The notes: a model not told the origin generated them from the sequence alone. Positions 8,329 through 18,179 are shown, counted from the stretch's first letter. The stretch is DNA of 64,000 bases from JAJDOD01 sp039024895 (GCA_039024895.1 JBCCPJ010000001.1:359043-423042), one strand, 5' to 3'. Program-made: numbers and translations.

Positions 8329-9164
8329 TGCTTGGGCAAATCGGCGAGAACGTACTCTCTTCTTGGCTTTGGGGCCGGCGCATTGGGGTCCGGTGGCGGT
8401 GGGTTTAGAATGTTGTTCACCCATTCCTGCGCGTCTGCACAGCCATCTCCGCGCGGCGGCGGCGCTTGCGCGACACAGCCTGACTGACCTTTCGGACAGT
8501 TGAGACGCACGTGAAAATGATAATGGTGCCCCCACCAGGGTCTGATTTTGCGAAGCCAGCTGCGATCTCCTGCTTCATCTTTACACATTTGGACCTTCGC
8601 CCCCGGGAAGACAAAAATGCGCGCCGTACGCCGGTCCTTCGCCGCCGCCTTTAGCAACTCGTGGTGTTGGCGGCTCCAGTTTTCGTTTACATAGGCACCC
8701 TTTGCCCGCCTGAGCGATATGGACGATATGTTTTCCCGTTGGGCGCGGCTCAGGCGCATGTTTGTCGCAGGACGCATCCAGATATCGATGTCGAGACCGC
8801 TCTGATGACTACGGTGACCTGTAAGCATTGGTCCCCCACGCGGCTGCGACATGTCCCCGATGTAGAGACCGTCCCATCCCGGCAGCTTTGCAGCAAAACG
8901 GGAAAGGCGTTGGACATAGTCAATGGTCTCGGGATGTGCCCAGTTCCGGTTTCGGCTGAGGCGCATGGCTTGCCAGGTGGGTCCTGTCTCATCGAGCTGC
9001 TGACCGCCGGCCAAGCAACCCTTGGCATATTCACCGTAGACGGCGGCGCGATGTGAGGAGCCTGTTCTTTCTGCACCGAAAAGTTCCTTGGCAAGCGGTT
9101 GTGCGCTAACCGGCACGGGTAAAAGGAATGCAGCTACGAGTGAAGTGAGGATTATTCGGACCAT
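8304..9164 (-). CDS. mepA: Penicillin-insensitive murein endopeptidase
   Basis: Periplasmic zinc metallo-endopeptidase of the M74/LAS group that cuts D-Ala-meso-diaminopimelate cross-links in peptidoglycan. It has a signal peptide (VRIILTSLVAAFLLPVPVSAQ) and the metal-site motifs HRSHQSGLDIDIWM, in which the His and Asp are zinc ligands, and WGHHYHFHVRLNCP near the middle. Length is 286 residues, about the usual size. The ATG at 9164 lies 13 bases inside the upstream MFS gene, so translation is probably coupled. The C-terminal part is proline-rich (PPPPDPNAPAPKPRR). Confidence 0.92.
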   Translation of the reverse strand: MVRIILTSLVAAFLLPVPVSAQPLAKELFGAERTGSSHRAAVYGEYAKGCLAGGQQLDETGPTWQAMRLSRNRNWAHPETIDYVQRLSRFAAKLPGWDGLYIGDMSQPRGGPMLTGHRSHQSGLDIDIWMRPATNMRLSRAQRENISSISLRRAKGAYVNENWSRQHHELLKAAAKDRRTARIFVFPGAKVQMCKDEAGDRSWLRKIRPWWGHHYHFHVRLNCPKGQSGCVAQAPPPRGDGCADAQEWVNNILNPPPPDPNAPAPKPRREYVLADLPKQCARLLSR

Positions 9165-10480
9165 TGGTCGTCGCGATCTCCCTCTGGTTTTGTCCACCCT
9201 AGCAGAACTAGACCCAAAAGGAAGAGCAGGATCAACGGCAGGACGCCGTTCTGAACATTACCCGTGAGAGCGGTGACCACCCCAATCAGGAAGGGGGCCA
9301 AAAAGGACGTTGCCCGACCGGCGAGCCCATAAAGCCCAAACGCCTCCGTCTCGGCGCCCTGCGTTGCATGACGCGCCATGAGCGTCCTGCTCGCCGCTTG
9401 AGCGGTCCCTCCGAAGCCACCAATCAAGGCACCGCAAACCATGAATAGAGGTGTTGGCATCGCTGGTAGAGCTACGATCAAAAAACAAATGGCGATCAAC
9501 ACGAGTATGGACAAAACAATAACCGGCTTTGGGCCATACCGCCGATCAAGTCTTCCTCCTAGAAAGGTGAAAAGCGCGGCGGAGATGACCGCTATAATGC
9601 CAAATACACCGACCTGAGGTACCGACCAGTTCAATGCGAGGGCCGCGTAAGTGCCGCCAAAGGCATAAAGCCCGTTCAGCGCGTCGCGGTAGAGCATTGA
9701 GCCGAAAAGGAACGAAGCCAAAGAAGGTCGCGCGGACAAACCAAGGACGGTTTGGCCGAGGTGGGATATCGCCACGCCGAACGACTTGTGCTTCGGTGCG
9801 TTCTGATCATCGCGGAACCAAAGGAAATACGGCACCATAAAAAGCAGAAACCAAACGGCAACGAACGGGCCAACCGCTCGCGTTCCCTCAAAAGTGTCGG
9901 CGTTTAATTCCCCAATGGCAGGTGGAACGCCTAGGATCGTCTGACCACTCGCCTGTTCGACGAGAAGGCCAAGAGCAATGACCAGCGCAACTAAACCGCC
10001 GAGATAGCCGAAGGAAAAGCCGGATCCCGACAATTGGCCGACATCTTGGTCAGCGCCAAGTCCAGGCAGCTGCGCGTTGACAAAAATCTGTGCAAACTCG
10101 ACCGCAACGAAACCGACGGCAAACATAGTTAGTGCAAACGTCAAGTTGCTGCCGTCAGGTGATGTCTGCCAAAGGGATGCCGCCCCAACGGCACAGAACG
10201 CGGAAAACACACCAATCCAAACTTTCCGGTGCCCCGTTGCATCGGCCAAAGCACCGAGAAATGGTGCGGAGAGTCCAACGGTCAGACCGGCGGCGGTCAA
10301 GGTAAACGACCACATGGATTGTGCGCGCGCGTCAGCCGCCTGTTCGCTAAGGCCACTTCCCATGAAATACGTGCTTGCAAGCGCCGCGAAGAACGGCCCG
10401 AAAACACAGGTTAGCATTACTGTGTGATAGGGTTGCGAGGCCCAGTCAAAAAAGTACCAGCCAAGAATGCGTTTGTTCAT
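9152..10480 (-). CDS. MFS transporter, UMF1/Atg22-like family
   Basis: Major facilitator of 442 residues with about twelve predicted helices. It starts with the family signature RILGWYFFDWASQPY at residues 4-18. An inner loop carries GALADATGHRKVW (the MFS loop 2-3 motif) and a second LDRRYGPKPVI lies between helices 8 and 9. Members of this family are annotated as vacuole effluxer or UMF1-type; the bacterial substrate is unknown. The stop overlaps mepA by 13 bases, and a 50-base gap separates it from the thioesterase gene upstream. Confidence 0.86.
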   Translation of the reverse strand: MNKRILGWYFFDWASQPYHTVMLTCVFGPFFAALASTYFMGSGLSEQAADARAQSMWSFTLTAAGLTVGLSAPFLGALADATGHRKVWIGVFSAFCAVGAASLWQTSPDGSNLTFALTMFAVGFVAVEFAQIFVNAQLPGLGADQDVGQLSGSGFSFGYLGGLVALVIALGLLVEQASGQTILGVPPAIGELNADTFEGTRAVGPFVAVWFLLFMVPYFLWFRDDQNAPKHKSFGVAISHLGQTVLGLSARPSLASFLFGSMLYRDALNGLYAFGGTYAALALNWSVPQVGVFGIIAVISAALFTFLGGRLDRRYGPKPVIVLSILVLIAICFLIVALPAMPTPLFMVCGALIGGFGGTAQAASRTLMARHATQGAETEAFGLYGLAGRATSFLAPFLIGVVTALTGNVQNGVLPLILLFLLGLVLLGWTKPEGDRDDQWSE

Positions 10481-10533
10481 GAGACGACCGCCTGCCTTAT
10501 AACGTTAGACAGCCGAGAACTCAGTTACGCAAG

Positions 10534-11064
10534 TTAGAAATCGGGCGGCCATGTGCGGTTGGCTTCGGCCTCGCTCCAACGCCGGACCCAGTCTGGTAAG
10601 GCCGGACTGTCGACCGGAAAGTTAAACGCCGCGGCCAGGTCGGCGGTGGGCACAATACCCTTTCCGCTTGTCACGACAATTCGCACAATCGCATGGGCGC
10701 AGCACTCCGAGCCCCGCCAAAACGCCTGCTCGATATAGGTGAACCGATCATCCCAGCCGATAACGCGTGTCCGGAGTTCGAGCTTCTGGAAAACAGTGAT
10801 CCGCCGCCGATAACGCACAACACTGCCGCCAACAGCACCGTACCACCCGTTCTGCCTGAGCATTTTCGGCATATTCATGCGCTGCAACAGCCCAAAGCGC
10901 CCCAGATCGAATAGGGTCAAGATCCGGCCATTGTTCAACTCAAGGAATGGGTCGATGTCCCAAGGTCGCACCCGCATCGTACAAACATGCGTATCTCCCA
11001 ATGCCAACTCTTCAGTATTCCGATTTCGGATCAATTCCTTGGCCATTCGAAAAACGGGATACAC
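10534..11064 (-). CDS. Acyl-CoA thioesterase (THEM6-like hot-dog fold)
   Basis: 176-residue protein of the 4HBT_2 hot-dog thioesterase group. The N-terminus YPVFRMAKEL and the motif WDIDPFLELNNGRILTLFDLGR, with the catalytic-region Asp and Asn, are characteristic. I chose the GTG at 11064 rather than the ATG eight codons earlier, because an AGGAGAG ribosome site lies seven bases before the GTG and homologues I recall begin at that tyrosine. The family hydrolyses acyl-CoA thioesters; the specific substrate is unknown. Confidence 0.8.
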   Translation of the reverse strand: MYPVFRMAKELIRNRNTEELALGDTHVCTMRVRPWDIDPFLELNNGRILTLFDLGRFGLLQRMNMPKMLRQNGWYGAVGGSVVRYRRRITVFQKLELRTRVIGWDDRFTYIEQAFWRGSECCAHAIVRIVVTSGKGIVPTADLAAAFNFPVDSPALPDWVRRWSEAEANRTWPPDF

Positions 11065-11176
11065 GGTAGTTCTCTCCTGCGCTGACACCGAGTTCGCGCA
11101 AAACCGGCGAAATTCAAGTGCGACGTTACGGAAGCGGGGGCTTGCGTCATGCGGGCTTGGCGCTTAGGTCAGGCGC

Positions 11177-11467
11177 ATGTTGACGATATTCAAGATACTG
11201 CTTCTGCTACTCGACGTGGCATTTTTCATCCTGCTGGTCCATGTGATCATAAGCTGGCTGTTGACCTTCAATGTGCTTAACTTGCGCCAGCCTGTCGTAG
11301 CTTCAATTTGGGATGGCTTATCCCGATTGCTCGAGCCGGTTTATCGCCCGATCCGCCGCATGCTGCCAAATACAGGTGGTTTGGACCTTGCACCGCTTAT
11401 CGTCTTTCTGATCATCATTATTTTGCGCGATATCATCGTGCCAGACCTCGCCCGCGCTTTCGTCTGA
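11177..11467 (+). CDS. YggT family membrane protein
   Basis: 96-residue inner-membrane protein with two hydrophobic segments (about residues 8-32 and 66-90) joined by a loop containing RLLEPVYRPIRRMLPNTGGLDLAPL, the YggT signature. The function is not well defined; family members are linked to osmotic or potassium stress and to division-site proteins in other organisms. It starts at ATG 11177 and stands alone in front of recQ. Confidence 0.88.
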   Translation: MLTIFKILLLLLDVAFFILLVHVIISWLLTFNVLNLRQPVVASIWDGLSRLLEPVYRPIRRMLPNTGGLDLAPLIVFLIIIILRDIIVPDLARAFV

Positions 11468-11573
11468 TTTTGCCAAGCGGTCTCCGGCGAAATTACGTCG
11501 CCCTGACTTGTTTACCCGATCTTGTGGTGCCAGACTGCACAAAAGAGCAGTTGAATAAAATTCGAGGCACACA

Positions 11574-13625
11574 ATGGACGGCGCTTCTCCGACCGCGCAC
11601 GGCCTTCTGTCGGATATTTTCGGTTTTGACGGTTTCCGCCCAATGCAGGAGGACATTGTCGACGCCGTAACACAGGGCGAGGATGTTCTAGCGATTTTGC
11701 CAACCGGCGGTGGTAAGTCGCTTTGTTTCCAATTGCCAGCGCTTTTGCGACCGGGTCTTACCGTTGTGATATCTCCCTTGATCGCCTTGATGCGTGATCA
11801 GGTGCGCGCTTTGCGAGAAGCTGGCGTGTCCGCAAGTGCCCTGACGAGCGGCAACACCGAAGAAGAAACTGACGCCGTCTATCGGGAACTCCACGAGGGA
11901 ACGCTCAAGCTTCTCTATCTTGCGCCGGAAAGACTGGCTTCCGGCGGCACGGAACGGCTTCTCGCCCAAGCAAATGTAACCTTGCTTGCCGTAGACGAAG
12001 CCCATTGCGTCAGTCAGTGGGGTCATGATTTCCGCCCGGACTATCTTCGGATTGGCACCTTGCGGAGAGCTTTGGACGTCCCACTTGCTGCGTTTACAGC
12101 CACGGCAGACAGCGAAACCCGCGAAGAGATCGTGGCGCGACTGTTTGCGGGAACGCAGCCTAAGAGCTTTCTAGGCGGTTTCGATAGGCCAAACATTCAT
12201 TTGGCCTTTGCGCCGAAGAACAAGCCGCGCGAGCAGATCCTGAGTTTTTCGGCGGCCAGAAAAGGTCAATCGGGTATCGTGTATTGCGGCACACGGGCCA
12301 AGACGGAGACACTTGCAAAGGCGCTCACCGACGTTGGCGTAAGTGCCTTGGCCTACCATGCGGGCATGGAGACCAACCTTCGGCGGGAGGTTGAAAGACG
12401 CTTCCAGACTGATGACGGGCTTGTCGTTGTTGCAACCGTGGCCTTCGGCATGGGCATCGATAAACCGGACATTAGGTGGGTGGCCCATGCTGACCTGCCC
12501 AAGTCTATCGAAGCGTACTATCAGGAAATTGGACGAGCAGGACGTGATGGCGCGCCCGCGGAGACGTTGACACTCTACGGTTCCGACGACATCCGGTTTC
12601 GTCGCATGCAAATTGACGAAGGCATTGCTCCAGCAGAACGACGGATGGCGGATCACGGGCGTTTGAATGCGCTCCTGGGCTTGGCCGAGGCGCAAACGTG
12701 CCGGCGGCAGAAACTCCTTTCGTACTTTGAAGAAGATAGCGGTCCTTGCGGTCACTGCGATCTTTGCTCCACACCGCCAGAAGTCTTCGATGGGACCGAA
12801 GCCGTCATGAAGGCGTTGTCAGCCATTCTGCGGACAGGTGAGTATTTCGGCGTCGGACACCTGACCGATGTCCTTGTTGGCAACGCGACGGAAAAGGTAC
12901 GCGCGAGGGGACATGATCGACTGCCCACCTTCGGCGTTGGAAGAGAATTTGCCCGTTCGCAATGGGCTGCGATTTTCCGGCAGATGATGGGATTTGACCT
13001 CGTCCGACCTGATTCAGAACGGCTCGGCGCTCTCCGGATGACACAAGCCGCGCGGCCTGTTCTGAAAGGTGAACAAGCGGTCACGCTCCGCCGTGAAGTG
13101 CTTTCCAAGCCCGTACGAAGACCTTCTGTTAAGGCTCTTGTGAGTGAGGAAGACGCACCACTTCTTTCCGCACTAAAGGCAAAGCGACGCGCCCTTGCGG
13201 AAGCGCAACGTGCGCCCGCGTATATTATTTTTCCGGATCGAACGCTCATTGAAATGGCCGAGAAACGCCCAGATACGCTGGACAAGATGGCCGGCATTGG
13301 CGGTGTTGGGGCCAAGAAACTGGAGCGTTACGGAGAGGTATTCCTTGCTGTTATCACAGGGGAAGCGCCAACAAACCCCCATCCTGCACGTCGCAAGTTG
13401 GCAGGACGGACGGCGGGCGAAATCTATGACCAACTGCTAGCCACACAAGCCCGCCTCGCACGGGGCGCGGATGGCACAGGCAAACCGATGAGTTGTTCAG
13501 CGTCTCTCCTCGCCAAAATAGCGTCACTCGGTCCGGAAGCATCGGACAAAATCGAACGCCTTTTAGGGGAACGTCTGGCAGAACGTTTCGCGCCCGCCTT
13601 TGCTAAAGTTGTGAGGCGTGAATGA
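11574..13625 (+). CDS. recQ: ATP-dependent DNA helicase RecQ
   Basis: 3'-to-5' superfamily 2 helicase for recombination and fork repair, 683 residues. Motifs in order: Q-motif and FRPMQEDIV near residue 20, Walker A TGGGKSLCFQLPAL near 45, the Walker B box DEAHCVSQWGHDFRPDY, FTATAD motif III, then GIVYCGTRAKTE and the GRAGRDGAPAE motif VI. The RQC zinc site is visible as CRRQKLLSYFEE followed by CGHCDLC. An HRDC domain follows (IIFPDRTLIEMAEKRP with GIGGVGAKKLERYG). Length and order match full-size RecQ. Transcribed with yaaA downstream, 69 bases away. Confidence 0.96.
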   Translation: MDGASPTAHGLLSDIFGFDGFRPMQEDIVDAVTQGEDVLAILPTGGGKSLCFQLPALLRPGLTVVISPLIALMRDQVRALREAGVSASALTSGNTEEETDAVYRELHEGTLKLLYLAPERLASGGTERLLAQANVTLLAVDEAHCVSQWGHDFRPDYLRIGTLRRALDVPLAAFTATADSETREEIVARLFAGTQPKSFLGGFDRPNIHLAFAPKNKPREQILSFSAARKGQSGIVYCGTRAKTETLAKALTDVGVSALAYHAGMETNLRREVERRFQTDDGLVVVATVAFGMGIDKPDIRWVAHADLPKSIEAYYQEIGRAGRDGAPAETLTLYGSDDIRFRRMQIDEGIAPAERRMADHGRLNALLGLAEAQTCRRQKLLSYFEEDSGPCGHCDLCSTPPEVFDGTEAVMKALSAILRTGEYFGVGHLTDVLVGNATEKVRARGHDRLPTFGVGREFARSQWAAIFRQMMGFDLVRPDSERLGALRMTQAARPVLKGEQAVTLRREVLSKPVRRPSVKALVSEEDAPLLSALKAKRRALAEAQRAPAYIIFPDRTLIEMAEKRPDTLDKMAGIGGVGAKKLERYGEVFLAVITGEAPTNPHPARRKLAGRTAGEIYDQLLATQARLARGADGTGKPMSCSASLLAKIASLGPEASDKIERLLGERLAERFAPAFAKVVRRE

Positions 13626-13694
13626 CCGGGAAACCACTGGTCACTTAGGAATGGCATGCTATTTCTTGGAAGACAGAGATAGGGAGTGGATTTC

Positions 13695-14468
13695 ATGCTT
13701 GTTGTTGTCTCACCAGCAAAGCGACTTGATTGGACAACGCAAAGTATCGAGACGACGGAACCGGAGTTTCAGCACGACGCAAACAAGCTCGCAGGTCACG
13801 CCAGACAACTCACTTTGGGCAAGTTGAAATCGTTGATGGACTTGTCTGACGAACTGGCGCGGCTGAACCGGGACCGCTTCAAGTCATTTTCCGAATTGCC
13901 GCGCGATCAGGACACCAGGCCTGCTGTCTTCGCATTTGCGGGGGACACTTTCCAAGGTTTTGATGTGGCATCGCTGGATGAGGACGGTGTTGCGTGGGCG
14001 CAAGGTCATATGCGAATTCTGTCGGGTCTTTACGGAGTTCTACGTCCGCTCGATGCCATTCAACCTTATCGGTTGGAGATGGGAAGTCGTCTGAAGACCC
14101 GACGCGGCGCATCACTTTACGCCTACTGGGGCGACACAATATCGAAATCCTTGAACAATCAAGCGGCATCAATTGGAACCGACACTCTCGTAAACTGCGC
14201 AAGCCAAGAGTATTTCGGCGCTGTGGACCGGTTGGCGCTCAAACTTAGAGTGGTGACGCCACAATTCTATGAACTAAAAAATGGAGCGCCCAAGATTGTG
14301 AGCTTCTTCGCGAAGAAAGCCCGCGGCGCCATGGCGCGTTTCATCGTCGAGAATAGGATAACAGATGTCCGTGGGCTACGGGACTTTGATCTTGGCGGTT
14401 ACCGATTTGTCGAAGCCGATAGCGACACGTTGATCTTTCATCGGGAAGCTGCTGCCGCCGCTGCCTGA
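13695..14468 (+). CDS. yaaA: Peroxide stress protein YaaA (DUF328/UPF0246)
   Basis: 257-residue cytoplasmic protein that in E. coli lowers free iron and limits Fenton damage under hydrogen peroxide. Signatures are LVVVSPAKRLDW at the N-terminus, PAVFAFAGDTFQG, HMRILSGLYGVLRPLDAIQPYRLEMG and the NCASQEYF stretch. ATG 13695 is preferred over an upstream in-frame GTG at 13686 because an AGGGAG site lies correctly in front of it. The C-terminus ends in six alanines and overlaps, tail to tail, the 3' end of the histidine kinase gene by 31 bases. Confidence 0.93.
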   Translation: MLVVVSPAKRLDWTTQSIETTEPEFQHDANKLAGHARQLTLGKLKSLMDLSDELARLNRDRFKSFSELPRDQDTRPAVFAFAGDTFQGFDVASLDEDGVAWAQGHMRILSGLYGVLRPLDAIQPYRLEMGSRLKTRRGASLYAYWGDTISKSLNNQAASIGTDTLVNCASQEYFGAVDRLALKLRVVTPQFYELKNGAPKIVSFFAKKARGAMARFIVENRITDVRGLRDFDLGGYRFVEADSDTLIFHREAAAAAA

Positions 14469-17400
14469 AGGTCCTCCGGATAGATAGACGCGACACTCTC
14501 CGGGCAGTTCTTTTCGATATAGGACACAAGCTCGGCTTTTTTGACAGGTTTTGTCATATAGAAATCGATACCTGCAGCGAGGATTTCTTCGGCATCACCC
14601 TCCATCGCATGTGCAGTAATCGCAACGATCGGGCATCGGTCCGCCTGAGCTTCATCTTCCAGTGCACGAATTCTTCGAGCCGCTTCCTTTCCATCCAGCT
14701 TTGGCATTGAGATGTCGGTGAAGATCATATCCGGACGCTGCCATTGGAACTGTTCGACCGCGACCTCGCCGTTCTCTGCAAAAACCAAATCGATGTTATA
14801 GTTCTTCAGCATCTTCTCGATCACCAAACGATTTGTGCGGTTATCTTCTGCAACGAGAACTCTCATGAGGCGCGTTTCGTCGCTGCCCCTCACGCCGTCA
14901 ATCAAATCAAACTCCGGCTCATGCGTATCAAAACTGGCAGCGGCGACAAACCTTTGGTCTTGAGCTTCTTCCGTGTCAAAAGCCTCTCCCGGTGGCGGAT
15001 TTTGTGCGTCACTTGGATTCTCCGGCACCATGACATCGGCTCCCGCAGCCGGTGCTTGCGGGGGTTTTACCCATTCAGAATACTCGGGCTGTCTTTGGTG
15101 TTCAGCTTCACTTGCGGACGTTGCCAACTCGGCAGTCTCTGGCGGCACCACGCCACCATCTAGAGAGGGCTCAGTGTGTGCGTCGGTCGCTTCAGACTGA
15201 TCACTATTAGGTAATTCCGCGGGTATATCGTCTTCGCGATCAGCCCAACCACCTGACGCTTCCTCGTCAGCTTCCAAAGCAGCCACATTTTCGAGGCTTT
15301 CCGTAACATCCTCTGGGCTTACGGCGGGCATGTCGCTTTCCTGCTGCGCAACAGAATGCCATTCCTTATCCGCTGAGGCCTCAACACTTGCCTCGCTTGA
15401 AAAATCAACCGGTGCTTCCTGTGGGATGCCCAGATCTTCGTCCGGGCGCTCATCCCGTTGGTCGGCATCAAAGGGAACATGCGTGTCGGACGTATCTGCC
15501 GCATCCGGCAGTGTGTCCCACTCCTCCTCAGGCGGCTCCGGGATCACTTGCGGCGTCGCTTGCCACAAGTCGGATGGCACTGTCTCGCCTGGCGGCGTCG
15601 CTTCCAGCGCTTCTGGCTCTGCGTGTGCCGTCATATCATCGGGCGGTTCCTGGCTGAATTTAGGCGCCGGTTGAGGCGCAGATCCCTTGGCAGAGGCGGT
15701 TTCGTTTGAAACCTCGGCCTTTTCTTGCTGCGCCTCCTCTTCAGGTCTCGGTGTATGCAAACTCTTTGGCTGTTCCAGTGATCGCAAACACCGTCGAAGA
15801 TCATTTCGGAGAACCGGCCGTTGAAAAACATTATCGACTACTTCCTGTACATGCTGCGACTGACCCGGCGCATCTGCCATCAGAAAGACTGCGGCGGGAT
15901 TAAACTGTTTACGCGCGCTTTTGATAAATGCTGCCATATCTTCGTCGGCGTCAGCGGAAATAAAGAAAAGATCGCGGTTTGACGGGCGCTGTTGCGCGAC
16001 CTCGTTCGACGAAGATGCGATGACCGCATTCAAGCCAAGCATGCTGAGTTGCTTTAACAAGATGGAGCGGTGGAGGCTTTCGGCGCCTACAACGACCGCG
16101 CGATCCATCCATTCCGGCATGGAGAACGGTTCCTCAGCTTCCGCCACGGAGGGTAAGGAAATCTGGAAGCCGAAACCGGAGCCGCGCCCCTCTTCACTGT
16201 CTACCCATATTTCACCCCCCATGAGCGAAATTAGGCGAGCACTGATCGCAAGCCCAAGCCCCGTCCCGTCATGCGTACGGTCGTGTTCGTTCTCGACCTG
16301 GTGAAACTCACCAAAGATATCCTCCAGTTTGTGCGCTGGAATGCCGATCCCTGTGTCTTCCACCGTAACGTGGATCCGGTATGTGTCGCCTGACCCTGGG
16401 ATGCCGACAACCTGCACAACCACGTGGCCCTCGTTGGTAAACTTGATGGCGTTCCCCATGAGGTTTGTCAGCACCTGCCGAATGCGGCCCACATCGCCTA
16501 CAAAATGGGTTGGTAGGAAAAGGTCATAATCGACGGCGACTTGAAGACCTTTGCTGACGGCGCCGGGGGTCAACAGCATTGCAACATCGTGAACACAACG
16601 TTCCAGATCGAACTCTTGGGCCTTCAATGTGATTTTATCAGCCTCGATCTTCGAATAATCGAGCACGTCATTTATGATCACTAACAGTGCTTCACCTGAC
16701 GATAGTATCGTCTCAATATAAGTAGACTGTTCGTCGTCTAGGTCCGTTTCCGCCAAAAGCTCCGCCATGCCGATGATACCATTCATCGGTGTTCGGATTT
16801 CATGGCTCATATTGGCCAAGAAAGCTGACTTCGCCCTATTGGCCGCTTCGGCGCGGATACTGATTTCTTCTAACTGCTTCTCACGTTCGATTTGCTCGGT
16901 GATATTGAGCGCCAAGGTCACCAAATCGCCATCGCGTGTTCTTCGATCAATGAGCTTGATATAGGTTCCGTTCCAAATCTTAAGAACCGCCGTATCGATA
17001 CGATGCGCCGATAAGCGGTCTAACATCGCGGCTTGCCAAGCTGGTGCACGAAGCCCCCCAGTATCGACGATACCTTCCTCAGCCAACAAAGCAAAAAGCT
17101 CGCGAAGAGCGATGCCGGGTCGTACCATCTCGAGACCGTCAAAGATGGCGAGATAAGATCGATTAGCCGCAATCAATGTATTGTCGGGGCCAAAAACGGC
17201 GAAACCATCGCGGATAGTTTCCAAAGAATCCCATAACCGCCTTTCCGCAATCGTCATCGCGCTTTCAGCGGTTTCGAGGTTTTCCTGAGCCAGTTCGTAT
17301 TGGGCCTGCAACTCGGCTGCCTCGGTACGTACTGCCACGATTTCCTGTTCATTCGTTGCGATCTTGGTGCTTAACGAGCGCGCGTGCTGCGACAGGGTTT

Positions 17401-17497
17401 CATTCGCGGCGTAGAGCTCGGATTTCATTTGCTCCATCAAGCGCTCAGCAGCCAAACGCGCACGCCGCTCCGCAGCAAGTCTTTCGGAAAGGTCCAT
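14438..17497 (-). CDS. Cytosolic hybrid sensor histidine kinase with long acidic linker
   Basis: 1019-residue kinase without membrane segments. Order: N-terminal coiled coil (1-85), PAS domain (about 90-205), HisKA with His232 in SHEIRTPMNG, HATPase with NAIKF, DTGIGIP and GTGLGLAIS, a degenerate receiver-like stretch after MDRAVVVGAESLHRS, a very acidic Pro/Glu/Ser/Ala-rich linker of roughly 270 residues, and a canonical receiver with AEDN, Asp928 in FTDISMPKLDG and the TKP lysine. The start at 17497 has AAGGAG seven bases upstream; an earlier TTG in frame was rejected. The signal and the output regulator are unknown; a phosphotransfer protein must act downstream. Confidence 0.9.
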   Translation of the reverse strand: MDLSERLAAERRARLAAERLMEQMKSELYAANETLSQHARSLSTKIATNEQEIVAVRTEAAELQAQYELAQENLETAESAMTIAERRLWDSLETIRDGFAVFGPDNTLIAANRSYLAIFDGLEMVRPGIALRELFALLAEEGIVDTGGLRAPAWQAAMLDRLSAHRIDTAVLKIWNGTYIKLIDRRTRDGDLVTLALNITEQIEREKQLEEISIRAEAANRAKSAFLANMSHEIRTPMNGIIGMAELLAETDLDDEQSTYIETILSSGEALLVIINDVLDYSKIEADKITLKAQEFDLERCVHDVAMLLTPGAVSKGLQVAVDYDLFLPTHFVGDVGRIRQVLTNLMGNAIKFTNEGHVVVQVVGIPGSGDTYRIHVTVEDTGIGIPAHKLEDIFGEFHQVENEHDRTHDGTGLGLAISARLISLMGGEIWVDSEEGRGSGFGFQISLPSVAEAEEPFSMPEWMDRAVVVGAESLHRSILLKQLSMLGLNAVIASSSNEVAQQRPSNRDLFFISADADEDMAAFIKSARKQFNPAAVFLMADAPGQSQHVQEVVDNVFQRPVLRNDLRRCLRSLEQPKSLHTPRPEEEAQQEKAEVSNETASAKGSAPQPAPKFSQEPPDDMTAHAEPEALEATPPGETVPSDLWQATPQVIPEPPEEEWDTLPDAADTSDTHVPFDADQRDERPDEDLGIPQEAPVDFSSEASVEASADKEWHSVAQQESDMPAVSPEDVTESLENVAALEADEEASGGWADREDDIPAELPNSDQSEATDAHTEPSLDGGVVPPETAELATSASEAEHQRQPEYSEWVKPPQAPAAGADVMVPENPSDAQNPPPGEAFDTEEAQDQRFVAAASFDTHEPEFDLIDGVRGSDETRLMRVLVAEDNRTNRLVIEKMLKNYNIDLVFAENGEVAVEQFQWQRPDMIFTDISMPKLDGKEAARRIRALEDEAQADRCPIVAITAHAMEGDAEEILAAGIDFYMTKPVKKAELVSYIEKNCPESVASIYPEDLQAAAAAASR

Positions 17498-17705
17498 GGG
17501 CAGCGCTCCTTCCAAGATGCACCGCCCTTATGAATTCATTTTGGTAAATGAGGCGTTAAACAGTGTTCATGCACCTCTCACAGGACATCAGGATCAAGGA
17601 CAGGACTGTGTTTTTCACCGGTATCTCACAGACGCACCACTTTTTTCGACGGAATGTTGGTGCCGGCACGTTTAACCCTCAGAAATCAAGGCAAGGAGCC
17701 CTAAG

Positions 17706-18179
17706 ATGGAAAAGAACACAATGAAAATCCTGCTCGCATCCACACTGATCGTTCTCGGAGCGAGTGTCGCAATGGCGCAAAGCGAACGCGGTGCAGGAAT
17801 GGACTTTGAAACCCTCGACGTTGATGGCAGTGGTGAAATCACCACGGAAGACCTCACCGCACTCCGCGACAACAGGTTTGCTGAGCTAGACACGAACGGC
17901 GACGGCAGCATCAGCGAGGACGAGTTTGTGGCAACTCAGATCGAGCGTTCTGAAGAGCGGGCAGCGCGCATGTTCGAGCGCCTTGATGCCGACGGGGATG
18001 GCACCCTAAGCCGCGATGTTATCGAGAATAGCCGCCGGAGCGGCATGGGTGAGCGCATGATCTCGCGTTTTGATGATGACAATTCCGGAGGTATCAACGC
18101 CGAGGAATTCGAGGAAGCTCAGTCCCGCATCTCCGAACGCGGGAAAGGTGGCAAACGTGACGGTAAACGCCGTAACTAA
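17706..18179 (+). CDS. Exported EF-hand calcium-binding protein
   Basis: 157-residue protein with a signal peptide (MKILLASTLIVLGASVAMAQ) and four EF-hand-like loops: DVDGSGEITTED, DTNGDGSISEDE, DADGDGTLSRDV and DDDNSGGINAEE. It is therefore probably a periplasmic calcium buffer or sensor. An AAGGAG ribosome site precedes ATG 17706. The C-terminus is basic (RGKGGKRDGKRRN). It sits 54 bases upstream of an ECF sigma factor gene on the same strand, so it may be part of that regulatory operon. No enzyme domain is present. Confidence 0.87.
   Translation: MEKNTMKILLASTLIVLGASVAMAQSERGAGMDFETLDVDGSGEITTEDLTALRDNRFAELDTNGDGSISEDEFVATQIERSEERAARMFERLDADGDGTLSRDVIENSRRSGMGERMISRFDDDNSGGINAEEFEEAQSRISERGKGGKRDGKRRN

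Noticed and set aside
17650..17685. Possible ECF-type promoter (GGAAT...CGTT) upstream of the EF-hand gene
   Set aside because: The spacing of about 13 bases between the two elements is shorter than the usual 16 to 17, so autoregulation by the ECF factor is not supported.
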